Shown: positions 11,356 through 25,073, numbered from the stretch's first letter. The stretch is 60,979 bases of DNA from Batkoa obscura (GCA_030770535.1 JASVEC010000095.1:1-60979), one strand, 5' to 3'. Numbers and translations: made by a program. Notes: generated by a model not told the origin, from the letters alone.

Positions 11356-13489
11356 ATGATATTCAATAAGTTAAAAACTCACTTTATACCAAAATTAAGG
11401 TTTTATCCTAATAAAAGTAAATTTATTAGTACAATTTATTAATATAATAATATTGAATAAATTATAGCTTATATTAAAACATTAAATAAAATAAGTTATA
11501 AACCACTTGGTTTATTAGTATTAGTAGTAGGTGGAAGTGGTCTAAGCGGTAAAATATTATTAGAGGCCAATACTAAATTACCATCAGATATAGAAATAAA
11601 CAAATTAAAAAATGAAGCCATAAAACCAGTAATTGAAGAAGTAGGGGAGGAAGTGATAATACATAAAGGAAGCAACAGTATCATCAAAGTATTAAAAAAG
11701 CACTATAAATTAATCCTCATAGCCATCCTAAGTAGTATTTTAAGTACATTAATAGGAATCAAATTACCCATGGCATTAGCTAGTTTAGTAAAATTAATTA
11801 ACCAAAATGGTGCACTTAACTTAACCATTTTAAACCAACAATTAATAAAGTTAATCAAATTAATTGGCATTAATGCAGTAGCTGTAGGCTTAAATATCGT
11901 GACTATTAATTATACAGTAGAACAAGTATTTAAAGAGATCAAATTAGCTTTATTACAAAGTTTATTATATATGGATTTAGCTATATTAGAAAGTAAAAGA
12001 AAAGCAGAGTTAGTAGATAAAATTTGGTCGCAATACAATGAAGCTAAAAGTTTATTTAAAGTTTTATTGTTTAAGGTAAAACCACTAGTTTTTTATTATT
12101 TGTTTAATTATATATTAATTGATTTATTAGGGTATCCCTTGTCTCACAACAATCCTAGGCTCCAGTTACAACTTATATAGTATTTCTCCAATGTTAAGTA
12201 ATTACTTAATAGTTACTTTACCAAGTATCTATTTAGTATTATATTTTTATGGTAATATACTAAGAAGTTGTCGAAAACAATGTATGAATAGTGAGTCTTA
12301 TAACCAAGGTTTAAGTATGGAAATCATGAATGGAATACGTACAGTTAGGGCCTATGCCATGGAAGAAAAAGAGATAGAAAATTATGATGAAAATTTAACT
12401 CAACTAATTCATTATAATAATTTATTTTCGTTTCATTTAAGTTTATTCAAATCTTTCATTAATTTATCATTGGGTTTAACAACTGCAGGGATATTTTATA
12501 TGGGTGCTAATAACGTTGTACAAGGCTCTTTATTACAGGAAGATTTAATAGCTTATTTATTAACAGTACAAAATATGCAACGTGCTTTAGATTTATCAGG
12601 CTCCATATTTGGACAAATAATGAAAGGTAGATCCAGTATAAAAAACATAATTTATTATATTCAACTACCCCCATCCTCCACATTAAAAAGTTCAAAAAAC
12701 CTAAAACCATTAGTATCTGGAAAAATTGATTTTGTTATTAATCATTTTGAATATAAAGATCAACAACCAGTATTAAAAAACGTAAGATTAACAATACCAC
12801 CTGGTACTACTTTAGCCTTGTGTGGTGCTTCAGGCTCTGGAAAGAGTACTATAGCTGCTTTATTGGAACGATTTTATGATTTAAATGAAAATCAAGGACA
12901 TATATTTATTGATGGTATTAATATTCAAGATTATGAACCTAATTATTTAAGAGGAGAAATAATTGCTTATTTAGAACAAGAACCTACTTTATTTAAAGGA
13001 ACGATTAAAGATAATATAGTTTATGGATCAAAATATACAGTAGAAGATGTACAAGAGATTCAACAAGCAGCTGAATTAGCTAATGCATGGGAATTTATTG
13101 AAAATTTAAGTGATGGGCTAGATACTGTTATTGACGAAAAAGGTAGTAATTTATCTGGTGGTCAAAAACAGAGAATATCAATAGCAAGAGCTATTATAAA
13201 AAATCCAAAAATATTAATTTTAGATGAAGCTACTTCAGCTTTAGATACCATTTCTGAAAAAAAGGTTCAAAATGCATTATATAATTTGATGAAAAATAAG
13301 ACCACTTTGATTATTGCTCATAGACTATCTACAATCGTCAATGCTGATAATATTGCTTTATTACAATCACCAAAGAATAATAATTCTGTTGTGGAACAGG
13401 GGAGCCATGATATGTTATTAAAATTGAAAGGTAAATATTTTGAATTGTTTTACTCAGCTAGAGATAAACATAAGGATACTATTGAATGA
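11356..13489 (+). CDS. Mitochondrial-type ABC half-transporter (ABCB8/ABCB10/Mdl group)
   Basis: Spliced model: join(11356..11428, 11468..12075, 12131..13489), 679 aa. The short first exon encodes a basic, acid-free leader (MIFNKLKTHFIPKLRFYPNK), typical of a mitochondrial targeting sequence; the 39-nt intron after it joins in phase to a hydrophobic segment (PLGLLVLVVGG). One ABC membrane domain is followed by one nucleotide-binding domain. Walker A GASGSGKST lies at about residue 459, Q-loop LEQEPTLFKG, signature LSGGQKQR at about 568, Walker B ILILDEATSALD at about 588, and H-loop AHRLS at about 623. All catalytic residues are present. As a half-transporter it must dimerise, presumably in the inner mitochondrial membrane. 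Assignment among ABCB8, ABCB10 and Mdl types is inference. An alternative start within exon 2 would remove the targeting leader, so the first exon should be confirmed. Confidence 0.88.
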
Positions 13490-14264
13490 TGAGGTAATGA
13501 GATAGAGGATTAGATTTTATATTTCTTAAGAATAAAAATATATTCTATTATCATAACTTTATTTTTTTAATTAAATTTTAATTCTATAATAAAATATCAT
13601 TATTACAACGTATATGAAAACCAAATTATTTGAAAATTTATTAAATTTTCAAAATGAAAATGACATCATTTCCTTAATAAAAAAATTTCGAAAAATATTA
13701 ATAAGTCTAAATTCAGTACAAAAATTTAACCTTAAGGAAAACATGCTTTTTATTTATTTAATTCACTATAAAACATGAATATTCATTTTATTCAATCCAC
13801 AATAAAACTACCTCAATCTACTTGTACTTCAATCTGATTGCTTAAGTTTTTCAATGAATAAGAGATTTAATAATATCAGGTGATGTGGCTTTTCATTAAA
13901 TTTATTTTAAGAATAATAATTAAATGAACATTTAAAATAAATTTCTATCAAATAAGTAAAATTATCTGATAAAAATTGAACTGAATTTGACATGATATTG
14001 GCTCCAAATTTAATATTTTCCCACCACCAATTAAAAGCCCTGATGATTTGACCATATTCTTGAAACCTGATGAATTAATCAAGCAGTGGTTAACTATTAT
14101 AAAATACACTATAAATACCCCCAACTACCTCCAGACTATTACATTTTATTGATTATAAACTTTGATTTCAATTTTTATAGCTACTTGAATTTACTAAGTA
14201 AGTCTTTAAAACCTCCTCTCTTTATAATTTAACGATACTAACTTTTTTATTTCTATTAGCAACC
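13490..14264. promoter_or_regulatory. Intergenic and arginase 5' leader with likely UTR intron
   Basis: The gap between the transporter and arginase. A good intron lies in the arginase leader: donor GTAAGTC at 14198 and acceptor TTCTATTAG ending at 14259, six bases before the ATG. No other structure is visible. Confidence 0.45.
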
Positions 14265-15389
14265 ATGACTACGATTAAGAATAAATTTTTATCTACTAGT
14301 ACCGTAGGTATTATTCCAGTTGCCTTCACAGATGGACAAGTAAGTTAACACTATCTTTTGTATTTTGACCTTATTAATCCCTTACTTTTAGCCTAGAAAA
14401 GGAGTTGAAAAGGGTCCATCCCATTTATTAGAAGCTGGTTTAGTACAACAAATTCAAGAACTTGGGTATAATGTAGAATTTGATGGCAAAATTCATAATT
14501 TTGAAGAAATTCGACCACAAAGTGATCCAGATGTTGGTGTAGCTAAAAATCCAAGATTTGTTGGTGCAGTTGCCGAACAAGTAAATTTAAAAGTAGCTGA
14601 AGAATTAAAAAAAGGTCACTTTGCTTTAACTTTGGGTGGTGATCATTCTATTGGTTTAGGTACTACTACAGGTACCTTAGATGTATTCCCAGATGCTTGT
14701 GTTATTTGGGTAGATGCTCATGCTGTAAGTGAATTGTTTTAATATGTTAAATAAGTTTATTTATTTTTATTCTAGGATATCAATGGTGTTGATGATACTG
14801 AAACTGGTAACTTACATGGATGTCCATTATCTTGGGCTGTTGGTGTATCTCGTGTTATTGAAGGCTTTGAATGGATCTTAAAAAGTCAAAAACAACCACG
14901 ATTAAATCCTAATTCTTTAGTTTATATTGGATTAAGAGATGTTGATAAAGCAGAAAGAAGAATCTTAAAAGAACATAACATTAAAGCTTTCTCTATGCAT
15001 GAAGTCGATAAATATGGCATTGGTAAGGTAGTCGATATGGCTTTAGATCATGTTAATCCAGATAGAAACCGCCCAATTCATCTTTCTTATGATGTCGATG
15101 CTTTAGACCCCTCGATTATTCCTGCTACTGGTAAGTTTTTTCTGAAATTTTAACCATTTTATATAGTTGTTAATTTCTTTTCTTTTTAGGTACCCCAGTT
15201 CGTGGTGGATTAACTTTTAGAGAAGGTCATTATATTTGCGAAGCTTTATATGAAACTGGATTAGTTGTAGCTATGGATTGTGTTGAAGTTAATCCTGATC
15301 TTTCTTATAAAAAAGAAGATTTAGAAATCACTGTTAAAACGGCTTGCTCTTTAATTCGTGCTGCTTTAGGGGAAGGTTTACTCAATTAA
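14265..15389 (+). CDS. CAR1: Arginase
   Basis: Spliced model: join(14265..14339, 14392..14724, 14776..15130, 15190..15389), 320 aa, the usual length of an arginase. It hydrolyses L-arginine to ornithine and urea. All manganese ligands are visible: His110 in GGDHS, Asp133, His135 and Asp137 in DAHADIN, Asp242 and Asp244 in SYDVDALDP. The catalytic His150 (NLHGCP) and the specificity loop are in place, and the C-terminal VVAMDCVEVNPDL motif is intact. The domain is complete with no added leader, so a cytosolic enzyme is likely. Introns are 51-59 nt. The gene name follows the yeast arginase. Confidence 0.96.
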
Positions 15390-15964
15390 GTGAAAAAAAG
15401 AATTTTTGATTTTTGTATAAAATTATGTTTTTGATTAGAAAAATAGCGTTTCCACTTTTTTTTACTTTAAACTTTATCTTTCATTAAACTTATTAATATA
15501 TAACTAATAGAACAAAGAAGCAAAATATTTTAGAAAAATAAGAACAGAACATGAAACAAGTTTTTTATTAACTGTATTCACTTCTTGCATCTCTATTATA
15601 TAATTAGTACTTATAATCTGATAAAAAAAGTCTAAACTAAATAAAATAAAATAAAATAAAATACAGATAATATTAAAATAAATAAGTTCCATAATTTATT
15701 CGAGTATCCTTTACTTTATCCACACTATCAACTAACTGTTATAACATTGCTTTTAAAGTCAAATTAAAAACTCAATTCATCAATTTATTAAATAATTAAC
15801 TTAAAATTTGATTCGAAACCTCTCTGCCCATGATCTCTGCTTCAAATAATATTTCAACATTATATTAAAAACTAATTTAATAAACTACTCATTTAAAAGC
15901 TACCCTCAATCATTTTAAATAACTAACACAAGATCGAATTCTTTCCACTTTCTCCTAGTTAACT
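15390..15964. other. Intergenic between convergent arginase and C6 factor
   Basis: The 3' flanks of two convergent genes. It contains an (AAAAT)n microsatellite near 15640-15662. The short minus-strand frame over it is low complexity and not a gene. Confidence 0.5.
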
Positions 15965-17797
15965 TTAATAGTTTTTACAACATCCCTTAAATAATTGTAA
16001 TTTATTAAAATAAAATTCATGTAATAATGGCCACCTTGGATTTTTAACATTTTCAAAAGTAGCTAATAACCGATTCAATGCTAATTTAATATTTTGATTA
16101 TTAGGTTGATTGGAGGGATATTTGATTGCTAAATGTAATGCAAACGCAGCTAAATAAATATTAAAATACCATAAGGGACCAGAAAATACATCAATTCTTG
16201 GTACTAAAAATAAAAATATTTTACAACTTAATAATGCGGCTGCTGTGGCTATTGGGTTTGAACTTTCGGTTAAAGTTGTAAAATTAGGATAGTGTAAAAG
16301 AATGATAGAATTATTATTGAGAATATGTAAGGACATGTATTGATACGCTTGTATATTATCTTTAGAGCCACGTTGATTTTCTTTATACCAAAAATTATTT
16401 AACGGATATTTGGTATTTAAATAATTTCTCCAAGAAGTCACTTTTTCTATATAATGTTTGACTTTTTTTTTATATGTTATTTCTCTATCTTTTATTATTG
16501 ATAATAACTTATATTTTTTTGAATTTGAATAATTATTATCTGTTTCTAATAAACTTCGATTTAATGAATGAATCATTGTCATTTTGGAGATTAAATATAA
16601 TTCAATGATAAAGAAATTACTATTTTCTAATAAGGCATAGCGTTCTAATTTGGAATGTTTACATAATTTAGATTGAAATGTATTATTAGGGTCGTGGATC
16701 GGACACCATTCTGAAGTGACCGAATATTCAATTAATAGGTTACTTTCATTTTCATGTAACAATAAAGGCTTATCAAACATTAAACTAACACATCGATCCA
16801 CTAATAAACTACCCCACCACCCTCTAATTAATAATTCTCGTTCTACTAAATCTTTTTTTAAATTATTAGTAGGCATCTCTAATATTTTATTTAATTCTAA
16901 TAAACCAGCAAATCTATTATAAATATTCAATATTATTCAATTATTATTATGATTGTAAATTTATAAATCAATTCTTACCTCGTTGCTAAACCTAATTGAT
17001 AAATAATAATAAAAACAAATTTGATTAATAAATAACTATAATAGATTTAAAAAAATAGATTTAAACTTACCAGCATGTTTCCAACCCAACCAAAGTTTAT
17101 TTCTACAATGAAAAAAGAAATTTAAATGTAAATGAGACATTACTTTAAAAATCTCTGGATTACCGATAGTATTACTTAATAAAGCACTTGCCAATTTTGC
17201 ATATTTGAATCCATCTTTTTCCATTTCTTTAGAGTACATAGTCGCAATAGCCAAAACGGAATAAAATAAATGATGATTTTGATAAATTGCTTTAAAAAAA
17301 GTGGGTTTATAAATGAGTGGTACAAATGGATAATAACAGGTGACATATAATTTTAATAATTTTTTTAATTTACAATTACTTTTTAATAAGATACCATAAC
17401 CTTCATCTGAAGAATTGATCGTTAATTGACGTAATAAAATTTCTTCATAACTTGTATTTAATGCCCCTGTACATTTGAAATTATCTGGTAATCCATAAAG
17501 TATTGTTATTATTTTTTCGCTTATATCCGATAATTTTTCGATCACATATTTATACCGCCGACGTAAATCAATTTGTTCTAATTTTAATTTATTGGTATTA
17601 TTTAATTTAATTGGGGTATAATGACATTCATTATTACTATTGAGACATCGAGTACAACTAGGACGTTTGCGATCACATCGACCCTTTCGTTTTCGACAAA
17701 AATCACAACTTAAATAAAATGGTTGTTCCGATTGATTATCCATTTCTTCCAAATTCTCTTCTCCTTTAAATTGAATTTTTAATCGTTTACTAGACAT
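15965..17797 (-). CDS. Fungal C6 zinc-cluster transcription factor with a 13-nt microexon
   Basis: Spliced model: complement(15965..16913, 16979..16991, 17071..17797), 562 aa. The Zn2Cys6 cluster is CX2CX6CX6CX2CX6C with cysteines at 31, 34, 41, 48, 51 and 58 (CDFCRKRKGRC...CTRC...C), followed by a short linker and dimerisation segment. The middle is the fungal-specific transcription factor domain: CYYPFVPLIYKPTFFKAIY, then the motif LWLGWKHAG-LATR-FAGL and ERELLIRGWWGSLLVDRCVS, the usual ...RRVWW...DR... signature. The microexon at 16979-16991 supplies LATR across the first signature and keeps phase on both sides; without it the domain is broken. The target genes are unknown. A plus-strand frame overlapping the 5' half of exon 3 is a shadow. 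Confidence 0.9.
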
Positions 17798-19569
17798 AAC
17801 TTATTAAATCTCGTTATTGGAAGTTCCTATTAATATAATTGAAAATAAGAGATAAGTTATCTCTTTTTATTATTATTAAACTGATCGTTTTGTTTTATAC
17901 CCTTATCTAATAAAATATTGAATTGACTTTTATTTTGAAGGTTCAAATCTAATGTTTGCTTGTTTATGTCAATTTTTACAATTACTAATCATTGGTTTAA
18001 ATTAATAGCTTAAATAAAAAGAATGCAATTGAATTTTATTCTTTTTATTAAAATTAGCAATTATGTTTGTTAGCCTAACTTGGAGTTACTGTTCTATCAG
18101 ATGTTAGAATCACTATGATTAAAAATGCTGGAATAATTTAATAAATTACATTTACTTTCTACAGTAGTCAATGACTAGGATCAAATATTCTTTAAAAGGA
18201 TGAGTGGAACGTAAGTGTCAGGAATTCTATTAGTTTCCGTATCTTTTCAATACATTAATTTAGGGTTAAAATAGTTCAATTTAATACAATTAAAAATCTA
18301 GAATATCTGTATTAAAAATCCAATTGGTATTATCCAATCTAAATGTAGTTTGTATACTTTTTATTTGTTGCTTTTTTAATTTAAAGGTATCAAAATAAAA
18401 ACAAATAACCATTACTATTATACCATTTAAATGAATTTATTTACAAATAAAGAGTGCATAAATTATGTTTCAACTGGAATGACAATACTAACTCCTTATA
18501 TCTCTGCTTCAATTCTTTTATCGTTTTTCTAGTGGTATTTAGAATTAAATCATTCATAAATTCTATTTTTAAACATTAATCCTATATTTATTAGAATTTC
18601 AATATGAGTTTATTTTTCAAATAAACAGTTAATTAAGTCAAAAGAAAGTAACAACAGTTATATCTACTAATTACTAATCTAAGGAAATTGAATTTTTTAT
18701 ACTTTTGTTATCTGATTACATAATTGAAGCTAAAGAATTCAAGTAACCAGGGTAAATTTAATAATTTAATATATTAAACCAATACAACTAATAGAATCAA
18801 TAGTACCACTATTATATGATTTTATGCAATTTTTAATATTTAATATTTAATTAATGTGCTTTTTGAATCAAACCCAGAATCTAATAAATTTATTCATAGG
18901 AATTCAATGTTTTGATAGTGATTTTTTGGGCAGATTCTTCATTTTAATAACTTTCTCTATGGATTTAAAAACCTGTCTATTCTCAAACTTAATCTTGAAT
19001 TACTAAATATAGTAAGGATTATGAAATCGTAATTTTTTAAGATTTAAAAAATTCAGGGTTCTATTTGTAAGCAACCTTAGAAAGATAAGAGGTAATAAAA
19101 AATAAATTAAGGAGAAAACTATTATTATTATTTAATGTATTAATTTGTGAATAATAATAATAATAATAATAATAGTGACAATAATAAAGTAAATAATTTT
19201 TATTAATTATTAATATACAAAAAGGTTTAGTTGTCTATAATTTAATCTTAATAAGTATAAGAAGGATAAACTATAATTGATTTTAATAAATAAAATAAAT
19301 CTCAAATTTGCGTTGATTAATTATTAGATAATATTAATATCAAGCTATTATCAATAAATAATAAATATTAAAATATTAAAAATAAAAATAAAATATTAAA
19401 AATAAAATATTAAAAATAAAAATAAAAATAAATCAAAGAATTCAACTTTCAACTTTTATAAATTAAAACAATAATAATAAAGAAAAAAAAATAAAAAATA
19501 AACTTAATTCGTTCAATAATTGAACATTAATTGATAATAACCTTTTCGTAATTGTTTTCTTTTCTCTTT
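17798..19569. other. Intergenic, 1.8 kb, nothing recognised
   Basis: AT-rich sequence with a (TAA)n tract near 19150-19170 and AAAATAAAAAT-type repeats near 19370-19430. The left end must hold the C6 factor promoter. No coding trace, MITE or RNA gene seen. Confidence 0.5.
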
Positions 19570-20796
19570 TTATACATTCAATGCCTTTAAATGACATTCT
19601 AATACATGAGTAAACTCAGCGTGTTGTCTTATAGTAGGATGTTGTAATACAAAATATTGTTTTCTTTTCAATTCCAATTTCTTCATTTTGTCCATTTCTT
19701 CTCCCACTTTCTCCACTTTCTCAACATTATCCAGTAATTGACATACAATAACAGATATATTAACTAATTTTTCATTATCCAAAACCTTAACTAACTTGAC
19801 CATTTTTAAATCTGTCAATTGCAAAAACTTCCATTTATTCATTTGAATGGACCATAGTTTTTTACTAACTGCTAACATAATAAATGTTGGATATAAAAAT
19901 AATTTGATTCTTCGTCGTGATTTTAAATCGTATGCTTCTGATAAAAATACTTGTTTATACCCACCATTACGTAACATAGTAGGACAATTATCCACTAAAG
20001 AATAGATTGCTTCTGCTGTGGCTTTTTCTTCTTCACTACGTCGGGTTTCATTGGCTTCTATTGCTAGTTTTGTCATCATTTCAACTGCATTAGCTAAAGG
20101 TATATAATCTGGATGATCTACTAACGTACGATTTTTTAGTGTTTGTAATAATAAAGAATATCTTGTTAATCTTTGAATAGGTAATATTAACATTTCTTTT
20201 AAGGTTTGTCTTGCTGGATTGATCGATGCTTTAGATTGTAGATATTCTTTAAACTTTAAATTATTATTTTCAAGGGTTGTTATAGTATCAATAGAAATCA
20301 AATAATTTTGGACATAATTTAAATAACATAAAAACTTCTTTTGACGTGATAAAAATTCATGGCCAATACATGAAGTGTCATAATTCCATTGATGTAATTG
20401 AATACAATTATCTAAACTAGACCATAATTCTTGACTTAATTCAATTATAGGTTCAATTTTACCAAAGATTAAATTTAACATTTGAGTATTAATATGAAGT
20501 TTGAAATCTAATTCTGTTCTTAATGGTGTATAAAATAATTGTAATATTAATCTTAAATTATTTAAAAAATTTAATTCAGTTTCAATTAATTCTTGTATTA
20601 AATAATATCGATGTTGATGCCAACTTAATTCTTCTTCTTCATTTTTAGGTGAAATTGAAGGTGTATCTCCAAATTCAGATGATTTACATGATGGAGTAGG
20701 TGATATTTCATTATAATTAATATTATTTAATTGTAAATTATTATTATTATTATTATTACTATTATTATTATTATTATTATTGAATTTTTGTTGTTG

Positions 20797-20838
<42 letters not shown>

Positions 20839-22317
20839 TAAATCATTAAATAAACTTAATTCTTTTAAATTTAAATTATTAGTTTGAGATAAATTAGTTA
20901 AATCATCATAAGATCTATTAACCTTAATAAACCAAGGAATAGTTTCAAAATCATTTAATTGAACTTGAGCAGTTTGATTATTGAATATCAATTTATTCAT
21001 AATTTGCTGTAATTGATATTCAGGATTATTATGATTTTGAAATACTGAATTAGTTATTGCTTTTCTAGATTTGATTTTTGATATTAATGAAATAGATGGT
21101 GTTAATTGATCAATACTTTTAGTTTTAAAATGAGATGTTGGATTTAATCTTCCACTAAATGTTTCTGCCTTTTGATAAAAATATGTTTTTGCTTTTGTTT
21201 TGGGACTATTTTTACTATTATTAGATTTAATTGAGGATTGTGTAGATACATTTTCAATTGATTTATCTAATTCATTAATAGCTGTATTACGTTTGATTTC
21301 TTCACTATGAGAACGTTGAACTAGAAATTCAATATCAATATAAATTTAGACAGTACAAATAGTATATATATATCTTACCCACAGTAATAGGAGATAATAA
21401 ACCATCCATACTATTCTATATGAAAAAAGAATACATAAGTTAAATAATAAAATAACAACCAATTTCACTTACTGTATTAGATAGTTCAATAGCACTTTCC
21501 GTCGTAAAAAACCGTTCTAATAACTCATGATTTTCTTGATTTTTTAAAATCATAGAACTTTCTTTAAATAAATTAGATAAACTTTTCTTACTTTTTGGTG
21601 ATAATTCTAGTTCTTTAATATCATTATTTTTATCTTCATTATCTTGATTATCTTGATTATCTTGATTATCTTGTTCTTTTTCTTTTTTTTCATTGAAATG
21701 ATTACTATCTCCAACAAATGGGTAACAACTTTTAGGTCGAATCTCATATCCTTTTAATCGTCTTTTAATCAACTCTAAATATAATAAAAATAAATAACAA
21801 TATACAATATATAATATATAAGAATAATTTACCTTGATCCAAGTCTTTAGTTTTAATTGAAATATCGGATAAAGTATCCATTGTATTAAAACTATCTTCT
21901 GATATCATACTTCTAGGTCCCATTAATCTCGAAGTAATATTAATTGTAAAACAACTATCTCTTCTAGTATCTATCTTAGGTTTAATAATAGGTGAATTTG
22001 GTGTACTTTTAATACTCATATTATTAGCTTTTGGTAATGGTTTATGATAACTCGAATTTCTTAAAGATTGATGAGTATTATTGTTGATTTTAGATTGAGT
22101 GTTACTAACTGCAGTAGTAAATGGTACAATAGGTAATGGTTTTTTTAATTTTATTGAAGAAGTAGGTGAGCAAATGATTCCACTTTGTTCATTTAATAAT
22201 GTGTTATTATTATTATTATTATTATGTGTTTCCATATTAGTTAATGGTAATGAATGATTACTTTCAACTTTAATTAGAGTTGGGTTATTGTTAATGGTAT
22301 TAGGAGCTTGTTGTTGC

Positions 22318-22357
<40 letters not shown>

Positions 22358-22625
22358 GAGTATTATTAATCTCAAGGTTATTACAATTATTATTAAAATT
22401 AAGATTGATATTTAAATTACACTTTGGAATAGTAAAGATGGTATTCATGTCCGTATTATCTTTAATATCGATATTTTTATTATTTTCTTCTTTATTTTCT
22501 TCACTATCTTGTTGCTGTTTTAATGATAAGTGATGTATCGTTGCTTCTGTTATTGTATTTTTAAAATTTAATGAATTATTAATAGAAGGTAATTTAATAG
22601 ATAAATTTAATGTTAAGATGGACAT
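19570..22625 (-). CDS. Rho guanine nucleotide exchange factor (DH-PH) with polyN/polyQ tracts
   Basis: Spliced model: complement(19570..21320, 21379..21415, 21473..21774, 21833..22625), 960 aa; four exons, one of only 37 nt, all in phase. The N-terminal half (about 1-600) is disordered: a CAA/CAG-encoded Gln run near residue 95, DNQ repeats near 295, several Ser-Pro sites and two Asn runs. The DH domain spans about residues 614-806: it opens HRYYLIQELIETELNFLNNL and contains the hallmark LPIQRLTRYSLLLQTL at about 757. A PH-like region follows to the C-terminus (KQVFLSEAYDLKSRRRIKLF onward). It should activate a Rho-family GTPase, probably in polarity or cell-wall control. Single-exon reading from the Met at 21000 would miss the first half of the protein; the upstream frame is open and spliced. 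Confidence 0.85.
22312..22358 (-). repeat. Polyglutamine-encoding trinucleotide repeat in the RhoGEF
   Basis: About 17 consecutive Gln codons, nearly all CAA with one or two CAG. The near purity of the repeat predicts length variation between strains. Confidence 0.85.
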
Positions 22626-23311
22626 AATAAATTTTTATTCCATTAATTATTGAATGGTATATAATTAAGTTTATTTGATCAAGTTATTATTGAAGATTGA
22701 GTAATTTGGATAAAAACTGATAGTGAAAATGAATTAAGTTTAATATGGGTTGGGTGTAGTTTAAGCCTTACTTTAATCAAGTTTTATTTGATTGGTGGTT
22801 GCTTAAATCATCTTATTGGTTCTTTTTTTCAAAAAATGCCATCATCGGCTTTCAAGTTTTCATTATTTTTAATAATAATTTTATATAATTTTATATAATT
22901 TTATATAATTTTATATTGAATAAGTCCACTTGTTTAATATATTAATAATATTATTTAAGCTATTTTTATTGATAGCATTTTTAATTTCATTTATTAATGC
23001 TTGAGTTACAATTTATCAATTATTTTTCATGAACTAATGATAAATAAAATGTTTGAGGGCAAAGTGGAAATATTTTAATAAAATACTATTGTTTGAGTTT
23101 GAAATTTCTTCATTAAATAAAAATTAGATTCAAAATTAAAATGATGCATTAATAAAAATCTCTATTCTAACAAAAAAAATAAAAATAAAATATGGGTTTA
23201 TTCTTTCTTATTCTTATTAGCATAATTAAAGTCCATAGTAATAAAATCAAAATATTCATACTATTTTATTAATATTAATATTAATATTAATATTATTTAT
23301 ATCATTATTAT

Positions 23312-23365
23312 CTATAGTGTTATTTATAGTGTTATTTATAGTGTTATTTATAGTGTTATTTATAA
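23312..23365. repeat. 12-bp tandem repeat, about 4.5 units
   Basis: The unit TAGTGTTATTTA repeats four and a half times with almost no variation; the last unit has one change. Recent slippage or a variable-number repeat. Confidence 0.8.
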
Positions 23366-24068
23366 TGTTTATTGTTGTTATTGTTACTATCATGTTTATA
23401 TTATTATTATTATTAATATTAAGTTTTTCTATTTAAAATTCAATTAAACTCTATCTAGAATAATTAACCCCCGATCTTAACAATATTATAATTTCAATTA
23501 AGTGGCTGAACAATAATCAACCTTTTATTTTTTCTGTTATCAATTTTTAACCGTAACAATAATAAAAATAGCTCGATTTAACTTGTGGCTTAAAAATCTA
23601 TTTGGGAGTTTATTTTCTACTTTTATTTTGCCACTTTTCATCTATTTTTTTTGACTATTTCTCGATAGTAAGAAATATGGCACTTATTTTTAATATCAAT
23701 AATCAATTGATAAACTAAACTAACTAAATCAATCTAAAGTCAATATAACGTAATAATGATTAATTAATTTATAATTGATATGGAAGAGACAGGTGATGCT
23801 ATCAATTTCTCAAGTGATGGAAATTTCTAAATGAATAACGTTATTTAATTTAGAGTTTAAATTGTTTTTAATATGAATTCAAACTTCATTTTAAGAAAAT
23901 CAAACTTCTATTTGAAACTAAATAAAAAAGTGCAATTAACTAGTATTTTGAAGTTTTATTTTGAATTAATGTAAAAGATAAAGTTATTGGGTTAATTTTT
24001 GAAAATATTAATTGAATATTCAATTTCGATAACTCTTTTGTTTGAACATCAATTATGATTTTAACATA

Positions 24069-24167
24069 TGGGGATGTGTTTTTGTGTTTAAGAATTTTAT
24101 AACAATCTTTCTGTTCAAATAGTGCTTAAAAGATAGAAAAAGTGATAAAGCCAAAAAAACATCCCCA
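24069..24167 (-). mobile_element. MITE copy 6, full length
   Basis: 99 bp with matching ends TGGGGATG...CATCCCCA, flanked by TA on both sides. The core AAATAGTGCTTAAAAG matches the family in reverse orientation. One of the best copies for defining the ends. Confidence 0.88.
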
Positions 24168-24763
24168 TATTCAATTATTATAAATATCAAAATGTAACTA
24201 TTAGATTAATTTTATTTTAAAAAGAATATTTTTAAATAAATTAAATAAATAAGTTTTTAACGTAGTTAGTTACTAATAATTGTTATAAAGTTGGCAAAAT
24301 ACTATTAATACTAAATTATTTTTTGTATGAGATCTTATGGAATTTTATAAGTTTAGTAATAAATAATATATTAAATTAGAATTAACTTTCGTTTATTTTT
24401 AAATTAGATCCTTAGTTAGTTTTACAATTTATTTATTATTAATATATATATCAATAATTTAAAATAAATAAAGATAAATTGTTAAACTAATAATAAGTTC
24501 TTTTTTATATATGAATAAAAGTAATCAAATTTGAAATAGTATAAATTTATTTTTATTATTATTACTAAAAATAATAAACAAATATTGAATTATTTTAAAT
24601 AAAAAAATAATAGCATTATTTAAATTATATTTAAAAGTTTTATTATTTTTTAAATTACTTAATTAATTATGTTAAAAAGTATTTTGAATATTATCTATAT
24701 TAATAAAACAACAGGTCTAAATACTATGTTGTTTTAGCTTAAAAATGAATCTTAATTATTAAA

Positions 24764-24858
24764 TGAGGATGTGTTTTTTTTGTTTAAGAATTTTACTAAC
24801 AATTTTCCCACTCAAATAGTGCTTAAGAAAAAGCGATGAAATCAAAAAAACACCCCTA
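24764..24858 (-). mobile_element. MITE copy 7
   Basis: TGAGGATGTGTTTTTTTTGT at the left and AAAAAAACACCCCTA at the right, with the TTACTAACAATTTTCCCACT block between. Confidence 0.8.
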
Positions 24859-24980
24859 AATATCTATTTAACTTTCTATACTTATGAGAAAAAAGTAATT
24901 TATTAAACTTTGAATGTTTATATATAACGAATCGTTTTCTCATTGTATTTTTTCAAAAAAATAACTTTTACGCTATATAA

Positions 24981-25073
24981 TGAGACTGTTCCTTTTGGCT
25001 TTGTCACTTTTTATTAAGCGCTATTTGAACAGAAACATTGTTAGTAAAATTCTTAAACAAAAGAAATACCTTA
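24981..25073 (+). mobile_element. MITE copy 8, degraded
   Basis: The interior is well kept (TTTGTCACTTTTTATTAAGC, then ACATTGTTAGTAAAATTCTT) while both terminal repeats are mutated, so this is an older copy. Confidence 0.72.

Noticed and set aside
17935-17965. tRNA T-arm-like string GGTTCAAATCTAA
   Set aside because: No matching acceptor, D-arm or anticodon arm upstream; no tRNA could be built anywhere in the window by eye.
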